A DNA stretch of 10,158 nt. Source: Turicibacter sp. UBA7094 (GTDB lineage Bacteria; Bacillota_I; Bacilli_A; MOL361; Turicibacteraceae). Position numbers and translations under genes: made by a program. Within the stretch, counting starts at the first letter, position 1, and every line of letters starts with the position of its first letter. Location: the NCBI GenBank assembly GCA_002493395.1, contig DKYS01000029.1, positions 4,819 through 14,976 on the forward strand, given 5' to 3'. Under the pieces are notes generated by a model. That model saw nothing but the letters and a program-made list of their open reading frames with translations, searched no databases and was not told the DNA's origin. Positions 6,058 through 10,158 of this stretch are shown one piece after another.

Positions 6058-7461
6058 ATGGCAACAGGTCATATTGTAGCCGTCATTGGACCGGTAGTAG
6101 ATGTAAAGTTTGATTTAGAACATCTTCCTGCTATTTACAATGCCTTAACTGTTGATTATGAAGTTGGTGGGGAACGTAAATCATTAACACTTGAAGTTGC
6201 AGTGCAGCTTGGTGATGGGGTTGTACGTACTGTCGCAATGGATGCAACAGATGGGTTAGTTCGTGGACTAGAAGTTGTTGATACAGGAAATTCAATTAGT
6301 GTTCCAGTTGGAGAGGCAACCTTAGGGCGTATCTTTAACGTATTAGGACAACCAGTTGATAACAAAGGAGAAGTACCATCAGGGACACCTCATGAAGGAA
6401 TTCATAAAGAAGCTCCTAAATTTGATGAGTTATCAACAACAGTTGAGATTCTTGAAACTGGGATTAAGGTTGTAGATTTATTAGCCCCATATATTAAAGG
6501 GGGAAAAATTGGTTTATTCGGTGGAGCCGGTGTAGGGAAAACCGTATTAATCCAGGAATTAATTAATAACGTTGCTCAAGAGCATGGTGGTATTTCTGTT
6601 TTTGCCGGTGTAGGTGAACGTACACGTGAAGGAAATGACTTATATCATGAAATGACGGAATCAGGAGTAATTAATAAAACAGCCATGGTCTTTGGACAAA
6701 TGAATGAACCACCTGGAGCACGTTTACGAGTTGCCTTAACGGGGTTAACAATGGCTGAGTATTTCCGTGATGAAATGAAACAAGACGTATTATTATTTAT
6801 CGATAACATCTTCCGTTTTACTCAAGCTGGTTCTGAGGTTTCAGCGTTACTTGGACGTATGCCATCAGCAGTAGGTTATCAACCAACTTTAGCGACAGAA
6901 ATGGGACAACTTCAAGAACGTATTACTTCTACAAAACAAGGATCAATTACTTCAATTCAAGCGGTATATGTACCAGCCGATGACTATACTGACCCGGCAC
7001 CTGCAACAACGTTTGCTCACTTAGATGCAACAACTAACTTAGAGCGTCGTATTGCTGCAATGGGGATTTATCCAGCCGTAGACCCATTAGCTTCATCGTC
7101 ACGTGCATTATCACCAGATATTGTTGGTCAAGAACATTATGACGTGGCACGCCGTGTGCAAATGATGCTTCAAAGATATCGTGAATTACAAGATATCATC
7201 GCTATCTTAGGGATGGACGAATTAAGTGATGACGATAAAAAAATTGTTCACCGTGCACGACGCGTTCAATTATTCTTATCACAAAGTTTCCATGTTGCCG
7301 AGCAATTTACAGGACTTAAAGGATCTTATGTTCCTGTTGCAGAGACTGTTCGTGCATTTAAGGAAATCCTTGATGGAAAACATGATGATTTACCAGAAGA
7401 GGCATTCCGTTTAGTTGGAACAATCGAACAAGCTATCGAAAAAGCTAATAAGATGAAATAG
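6058..7461 (+). CDS. atpD: ATP synthase subunit beta, catalytic
   Basis: Catalytic subunit that makes or hydrolyses ATP. The 467 residues match the family. It shows the P-loop GGAGVGKT (155-162, with K161 and T162 binding phosphate and Mg2+), the catalytic glutamate E187 in GVGERTREGND followed by R188, the Walker B aspartate in LLFIDN (D249), the signature PAVDPLASSS (339-348), and the hinge DELSDDD (387-393), the counterpart of the DELSEED lever that touches gamma and epsilon. The ATG at 6058 has a perfect AAAGGAGG (6041-6048) nine bases upstream, one of the best ribosome-binding sites in the operon. All catalytic residues are present, so the enzyme should be active. Confidence 0.98.
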   Translation: MATGHIVAVIGPVVDVKFDLEHLPAIYNALTVDYEVGGERKSLTLEVAVQLGDGVVRTVAMDATDGLVRGLEVVDTGNSISVPVGEATLGRIFNVLGQPVDNKGEVPSGTPHEGIHKEAPKFDELSTTVEILETGIKVVDLLAPYIKGGKIGLFGGAGVGKTVLIQELINNVAQEHGGISVFAGVGERTREGNDLYHEMTESGVINKTAMVFGQMNEPPGARLRVALTGLTMAEYFRDEMKQDVLLFIDNIFRFTQAGSEVSALLGRMPSAVGYQPTLATEMGQLQERITSTKQGSITSIQAVYVPADDYTDPAPATTFAHLDATTNLERRIAAMGIYPAVDPLASSSRALSPDIVGQEHYDVARRVQMMLQRYRELQDIIAILGMDELSDDDKKIVHRARRVQLFLSQSFHVAEQFTGLKGSYVPVAETVRAFKEILDGKHDDLPEEAFRLVGTIEQAIEKANKMK

Positions 7462-7475
7462 TGTGAGGTGGTACT

Positions 7476-7877
7476 ATGTCAGTGATGACTATTCGCGTGG
7501 TAACACCAGATAAGCTTGTATTCGATGGGGAAGCGGAACGTGTTTTTGCTCGTGGAATCGACGGAGATTTTGCCGTTTTATACAATCATATTCCCATGAT
7601 GACACCATTAGGTGTTGGGGAGTTACGTATTGAAATGCAAGGGGAGTCTTCGTATGTTGCCATTGAAAGTGGTATTTTAGAAATTTCAAATAATCACATC
7701 AATGTGTTATCAAACGATGCCATGATGGCAGAGGACATTGACGTTGCACGTGCTAAAATGGAATTAGAACGTACAGAACGTCAAAAACAGAATGCAAAAA
7801 GCCGTGAAGATTTAATTAAATCGGAAATGGAAATTGTGAAACTTCTCAACCAAATACGAGTTGGTGAAAAAAAATAA
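7476..7877 (+). CDS. atpC: ATP synthase subunit epsilon
   Basis: Rotor subunit at the foot of gamma that can inhibit ATP hydrolysis. The 133-residue protein has the N-terminal beta sandwich (about 1-85, with GDFAVLYNHIP at 30-40) and a complete C-terminal two-helix domain (about 87-130), the inhibitory part. Residues 88-93 read IDVARA, an exact fit to the I/L-D-x-x-R-A motif by which Bacillus PS3 epsilon binds ATP, with D89 and R92 in place. ATP-controlled inhibition is therefore plausible, by inference. The ATG at 7476 follows GAGGTGG (7465-7471). It is the last gene of the atp unit; a strong terminator begins two bases after its stop. Confidence 0.95.
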   Translation: MSVMTIRVVTPDKLVFDGEAERVFARGIDGDFAVLYNHIPMMTPLGVGELRIEMQGESSYVAIESGILEISNNHINVLSNDAMMAEDIDVARAKMELERTERQKQNAKSREDLIKSEMEIVKLLNQIRVGEKK

Positions 7878-7878
7878 T

Positions 7879-7911
7879 TTTAAAAGGGAGGCCTTAGGCC
7901 TCCCTTTTAAA
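7879..7911 (+). terminator. Intrinsic terminator of the atp operon
   Basis: A perfect 15-bp inverted repeat (7879-7893 with 7897-7911) has a TTA loop. The G+C core GGGAGGCC/GGCCTCCC is flanked by AAAA on the left and TTTT on the right, so it could stop transcription from either side. It begins directly after the atpC stop codon and separates the atp unit from ywzB. Confidence 0.92.
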
Positions 7912-7915
7912 TAAG

Positions 7916-7943
7916 TTGAGGGAAAATTCTATTTAGATATAGA
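7916..7943 (+). promoter_or_regulatory. Weak candidate promoter of ywzB
   Basis: TTGAGG (7916-7921, 4 of 6) and TATAGA (7938-7943, 4 of 6) are 16 bases apart, between the atp terminator and ywzB. A promoter is expected here because the terminator upstream is strong, but the match is mediocre. Confidence 0.25.
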
Positions 7944-7969
7944 GAAAATATGGTGTTAAGAGGTGTGTA

Positions 7970-8185
7970 ATGAATTTTCAAGCATATTTTATGATTATTT
8001 GGTATATTTTAATGTTACCTATTATATTTAAATTGTTATTATCACTTCGTTTAGAGTCACTTTTTAAAAGAGGGAGTGACCGATATACAATCGTGTTATT
8101 ATATTCAGTCCTAACGGTAAGTCTTAGCAAACTTTTCCTAGACTACTTTGTGGATATCTTTCATCTCCTAAAAGAAATATTTTAA
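7970..8185 (+). CDS. ywzB: DUF1146 family membrane protein (YwzB-like)
   Basis: A 71-residue protein with two predicted membrane helices (about 6-26 and 40-62) joined by a basic linker containing LRLESLFKRG (26-35). Size, topology and the charged linker match the DUF1146/YwzB family, which lies just downstream of the atp operon in Bacillus as it does here. The function of the family is unknown to me, and I do not propose one. The ATG at 7970 follows GAGG (7960-7963) by six bases. No terminator is visible after it, so its transcript may read into spoIID. Confidence 0.78.
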   Translation: MNFQAYFMIIWYILMLPIIFKLLLSLRLESLFKRGSDRYTIVLLYSVLTVSLSKLFLDYFVDIFHLLKEIF

Positions 8186-8190
8186 ATCAT

Positions 8191-8218
8191 GCATATTATC
8201 CTATCTTAGACATACATT
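8191..8218 (+). promoter_or_regulatory. Sigma-E promoter of spoIID
   Basis: GCATATT (8191-8197) and CATACATT (8211-8218) match the Bacillus sigma-E consensus (-35 KMATATT, -10 CATACAnT) at every position, with a 13-base spacer in the accepted range. Transcription should begin about 8224-8227, leaving a leader of roughly 30 bases. SpoIID is a classic early mother-cell gene under sigma-E, so sequence and context agree. Confidence 0.85.
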
Positions 8219-8247
8219 TGAAGAGGGTGTATTTTATAAAAGATAGG
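8200..8247 (+). repeat. Inverted repeat joining the spoIID promoter spacer to its ribosome-binding site
   Basis: CCTATCTT (8200-8207) is perfectly complementary to AAGATAGG (8240-8247), and ATACA (8212-8216) can pair with TGTAT (8228-8232) inside the loop. The right arm covers the first bases of the AGGTGA ribosome-binding site (8245-8250). The left arm lies upstream of the predicted sigma-E start, so only RNA entering from ywzB would form this hairpin. Confidence 0.5.
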
Positions 8248-8254
8248 TGATTGT

Positions 8255-9241
8255 ATGAAAAAATTTATAATAGGATTTGTAGTCTTTGTCGCAACTTTAA
8301 TTTGTATTCCATTTTCATTTCAAATGCTCCATCAATTGAATAATAATGAGAAGGAAGTAGCGGATACCGATACCCCATCTTTACCTAGTGTGCAAGGTGG
8401 AGAGTCTGAGGTGGGTGAGGAGTTAAATAAAGGAGAGGAACAGATTGTCACTGTTTTTAGAGAATCTAAGAATGAGGAAATAGATCTTCCTCTAGAAACT
8501 TATTTAGTGGGGGTCGTTTCGGGGGAAATGCCGGCTTTATATGATATTGAGGCGCTTAAGGCACAGGCTGTGGCTGCTAGAACATACACAATACAGTTAT
8601 TAGAATCAACTGATCGTATTCATGATACAGTAAAACATCAAGTCTATTTAGACAATGAACAGCTCAAGGAAAAGTGGAAAGATAAGTTTGATGAGTATTA
8701 TGCAAAGGTTTCGCAGGCTGTATCTGAAACCGCAGGTCAGGTGATTACTTATGAAGGGGAGTTAATTAAGCCATTTTATTTTTCAATTAGTAACGGATTT
8801 ACTGAAAATTCCGAAGATTATTGGTCAACTGCATATCCTTATTTAAGGAGTGTTAATAGTGAATGGGATAAAACGGCGCCAAATTACGAGGTTGAAATGG
8901 AGTTTACCTTAGAGGAGTTAAGAAATAAATTTAATAATAAAGATTTAACCCAGGATAGTTTTGTTATCCTTAGCAAAACTGAAGGTCAAAATATAGATGA
9001 AATATTAGTGGGGGATAAGGTGTATTCCGGGCGTGAATTTCGAGAGGTTTTAGGATTAAGATCTACAGATTTTTCTATCAATTTTAGTAATAATAAAGTC
9101 ATTATTACGACATTTGGATATGGTCATGGTGTCGGAATGAGCCAATATGGGGCGAATGAATTGGCTAAGCAAGGAAAAAAATATGATGATATTATTAAGT
9201 ACTATTACCAAAATGTTAAAATAACGGAAAAATATAACTGA
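8255..9241 (+). CDS. spoIID: SpoIID, stage II sporulation lytic transglycosylase
   Basis: Mother-cell membrane enzyme that cleaves peptidoglycan glycan strands and, with SpoIIM and SpoIIP, drives engulfment of the forespore. The protein has 328 residues. An N-terminal signal anchor (about 4-24) is followed by an acidic linker (30-75) and the SpoIID catalytic domain. The conserved block SGEMPALYDIEALKAQAVAA (89-108) contains E91, the counterpart of the catalytic Glu of B. subtilis SpoIID. SNGFTENSEDYW (179-190) and GYGHGVGMSQYGA (288-300) are further family signatures. The only cysteine is C17 in the anchor, so the Cys-based zinc site described for clostridial SpoIID cannot form; it resembles the Bacillus type. 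The ATG at 8255 follows AGGTGA (8245-8250) by four bases. A sigma-E promoter lies directly upstream. Confidence 0.95.
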   Translation: MKKFIIGFVVFVATLICIPFSFQMLHQLNNNEKEVADTDTPSLPSVQGGESEVGEELNKGEEQIVTVFRESKNEEIDLPLETYLVGVVSGEMPALYDIEALKAQAVAARTYTIQLLESTDRIHDTVKHQVYLDNEQLKEKWKDKFDEYYAKVSQAVSETAGQVITYEGELIKPFYFSISNGFTENSEDYWSTAYPYLRSVNSEWDKTAPNYEVEMEFTLEELRNKFNNKDLTQDSFVILSKTEGQNIDEILVGDKVYSGREFREVLGLRSTDFSINFSNNKVIITTFGYGHGVGMSQYGANELAKQGKKYDDIIKYYYQNVKITEKYN

Positions 9242-9245
9242 TCTT

Positions 9246-9275
9246 GAATAAGATTCCTAAAAAGTGATCATCATA
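9246..9275 (+). promoter_or_regulatory. Candidate sigma-G/F-type promoter of spoIIQ
   Basis: GAATA (9246-9250) and CATCATA (9269-9275) fit the Bacillus sigma-G pattern (GnATR, 17-18 bases, CATnnTA) with an 18-base spacer. The start would fall near 9282, leaving a very short leader of about 13 bases that only just includes the ribosome-binding site. In B. subtilis spoIIQ is mainly a sigma-F gene. A sigma-F-like -10 (GGAAAAATA, 9226-9234) lies inside the end of spoIID, but I find no matching -35 for it. Either could be the real site. Confidence 0.35.
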
Positions 9276-9293
9276 ACTGTGAGGTGATGATCA
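9265..9293 (+). repeat. Inverted repeat overlapping the spoIIQ ribosome-binding site
   Basis: TGATCATCA (9265-9273) and TGATGATCA (9285-9293) form a perfect 9-bp inverted repeat around an 11-base loop. G-U pairs could extend it on both sides. The right arm covers the end of the AGGTGA ribosome-binding site (9282-9287) and reaches almost to the ATG at 9295. The left arm overlaps the candidate -10 box. Confidence 0.5.
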
Positions 9294-9294
9294 T

Positions 9295-10017
9295 ATGAAA
9301 TCAAAAGAAAGAATGTCAAAATTAAAAAACAAAAAATTATTTAAGAAAATCGATCCAATTAGCTTTGCATTAGTTGTGTTACTAGGAGCATCAGCAACCT
9401 TTGCTGGAGTCCAGTTATGGTTAACCGGAGTAAATGGCGATCAAACCGTCTCTAACCCTATCAGTGGGAATAAAGAAACAGTTTCTACTAAAGGTGATGA
9501 GACAACTGCTGTTAATAAAACAACGGATGCTAAAACAGTTGCTTTATTACAAGAAACAATTAAATATCCTTTAGAAGCAGAAGATATTACAGTAGCGAAA
9601 TCTTACTACAATCAAGAAGCTGATACAAAAGAGCAAATGAATAGTTTATTTAGTTATACAGTAGGTGAGACAAAATATACACAGGAATCTAAAGGGGTAA
9701 GTTTAAAAGACTCTGATAATAAAGAAGTAAATGTTTTAGCTGCATTATCTGGAAAAGTTCTAACAGTAAAGGATGAAGTTTTAAAAGGAACTGTTGTTAC
9801 AATTGAACACGAAAATGGAGTGAAAACTGTTTATACAGGAGTTTATGATGTAGCTGTAAAAGCTGGAGATGAACTAGAACAAGGTGATGTTATTGGTAAA
9901 ACAGGATCTTCACAATTAGAACCAGATTCAGGAAATGTTGTTCACTTTGAAATCGTAAAAGATGATACTAAACTTAACCCAAGTGATATAATTGATACTA
10001 AATTAGGAGATTTATAA
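9295..10017 (+). CDS. spoIIQ: SpoIIQ, M23-fold engulfment channel protein
   Basis: Forespore membrane protein that, in relatives, binds SpoIIIAH across the intermembrane space and supports engulfment and late forespore gene expression. The protein has 240 residues: a very basic cytoplasmic N-terminus (2-18), one membrane helix (about 22-44), a Ser/Thr/Lys-rich linker (45-85) and a LytM/M23-type domain (about 120-230). Family landmarks include SKGVSLKD, ALSGKV (150-155) and GDVIGKTG (197-204). The metallopeptidase site is destroyed. The HxxxD motif reads S132-x3-S136, the first His of HxH is V215 (H217 remains), and the YxHL-like motif reads YTGV (180-183). It should be a non-catalytic scaffold. 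The ATG at 9295 follows AGGTGA (9282-9287) by seven bases. Position after spoIID, as in Bacillus, supports the name; sequence alone would give only 'M23-like'. Confidence 0.88.
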   Translation: MKSKERMSKLKNKKLFKKIDPISFALVVLLGASATFAGVQLWLTGVNGDQTVSNPISGNKETVSTKGDETTAVNKTTDAKTVALLQETIKYPLEAEDITVAKSYYNQEADTKEQMNSLFSYTVGETKYTQESKGVSLKDSDNKEVNVLAALSGKVLTVKDEVLKGTVVTIEHENGVKTVYTGVYDVAVKAGDELEQGDVIGKTGSSQLEPDSGNVVHFEIVKDDTKLNPSDIIDTKLGDL

Positions 10018-10090
10018 AATACTTAACACGGTGTGGATAAAGCTTCTATACTAAAGTTATATCAGATTACTTAAGAATAGTAGTATATAA

Positions 10091-10108
10091 TTGAATATAT
10101 TGAATATA
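10091..10108 (+). repeat. Tandem 9-base duplication after spoIIQ
   Basis: TTGAATATA occurs twice in direct succession (10091-10099 and 10100-10108) in an A+T-rich stretch between spoIIQ and its terminator. The remainder of 10018-10110 holds nothing else I recognise. It probably arose by slippage. Confidence 0.4.
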
Positions 10109-10110
10109 AT

Positions 10111-10145
10111 AAAAAATACACTAATGTAATTTAGTGTATTTTTTT
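10111..10145 (+). terminator. Intrinsic terminator after spoIIQ
   Basis: AAATACACTAA (10114-10124) pairs perfectly with TTAGTGTATTT (10131-10141) around the loop TGTAAT. A further A-run and T-run extend the stem to 14 bp, and the right arm ends in a seven-base T-tract (10139-10145). The A-run on the left also makes it usable from the other strand. It closes the spoIID-spoIIQ region. Confidence 0.85.
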
Positions 10146-10158
10146 GTTGAAAAATATT

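Noticed and set aside
6156..6365. Antisense open frame inside atpD
   Set aside because: Low-complexity Ser/Pro/Thr content and full overlap with a conserved catalytic gene.
7226..7414. Second-frame open frame inside atpD
   Set aside because: Out-of-frame shadow of a conserved coding region, without a ribosome-binding site.
9239..9255. Small hairpin at the spoIID stop codon (ATCTT/AAGAT with a GAAT loop) as a terminator
   Set aside because: The stem is only five pairs, A/U-rich, and has no U-tract after it, so it is unlikely to end transcription.
10086..10110. Two perfect TATAAT boxes (10086-10091 and 10105-10110) as a promoter
   Set aside because: There is no TTGACA-like box at 16-18 bases from either, the DNA is very A+T-rich, and a terminator begins immediately afterwards.
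1..10158. An undescribed defence, mobile or biosynthetic system
   Set aside because: Every substantial open frame belongs to a recognised housekeeping or sporulation family, with conserved order and no transposase, integrase, direct-repeat array or tRNA.

Overview
The window is A+T-rich DNA from a spore-forming member of the Bacillota (Firmicutes). Every gene reads on the + strand. Shine-Dalgarno sites are strong and purine-rich, and start codons are ATG, GTG and TTG. The gene order upp, F-type ATP synthase, ywzB, spoIID, spoIIQ is a shortened form of the Bacillus arrangement. Together with a c subunit of the sodium-binding kind, this suggests an anaerobic or fermentative lineage such as Turicibacter or a relative. 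That genus-level guess is an inference from protein style and has not been checked.

Region 1 (1-7911) is one long apparent operon. A good housekeeping promoter at 28-56 precedes upp (uracil salvage), whose stop codon overlaps the start of atpZ, which overlaps atpI. After a 133-base structured gap come the eight ATP synthase genes atpB, atpE, atpF, atpH, atpA, atpG, atpD and atpC, all intact and closely spaced. A perfect 15-bp hairpin terminator closes the unit. AtpZ and AtpI are membrane accessory proteins. AtpB, AtpE and AtpF form the membrane rotor and stator, and the remaining five subunits form the catalytic head and stalks. AtpE carries the Gln/Glu/hydroxyl/Tyr set known from Na+-translocating c rings, so the enzyme may be Na+-coupled.

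Region 2 (7912-10158) holds ywzB (DUF1146 membrane protein) and two sporulation genes, spoIID (peptidoglycan lytic transglycosylase of engulfment) and spoIIQ (forespore half of the SpoIIQ-SpoIIIAH channel, here with a ruined M23 active site). A textbook sigma-E promoter lies just upstream of spoIID, and a sigma-G-like site lies upstream of spoIIQ. A terminator at 10111-10145 ends the unit. The murA-type gene found between ywzB and spoIID in Bacillus is absent.

There is no mobile element, CRISPR array, RNA gene, defence system or clearly undescribed gene cluster. The most interesting signals are the predicted cation specificity of AtpE, a possible Shine-Dalgarno switch ahead of atpB, and inverted repeats at both sporulation genes. 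Each of those repeats pairs the ribosome-binding region with DNA inside the gene's own promoter, so it could form only in read-through RNA. No stretch longer than 300 bases lacks a gene.
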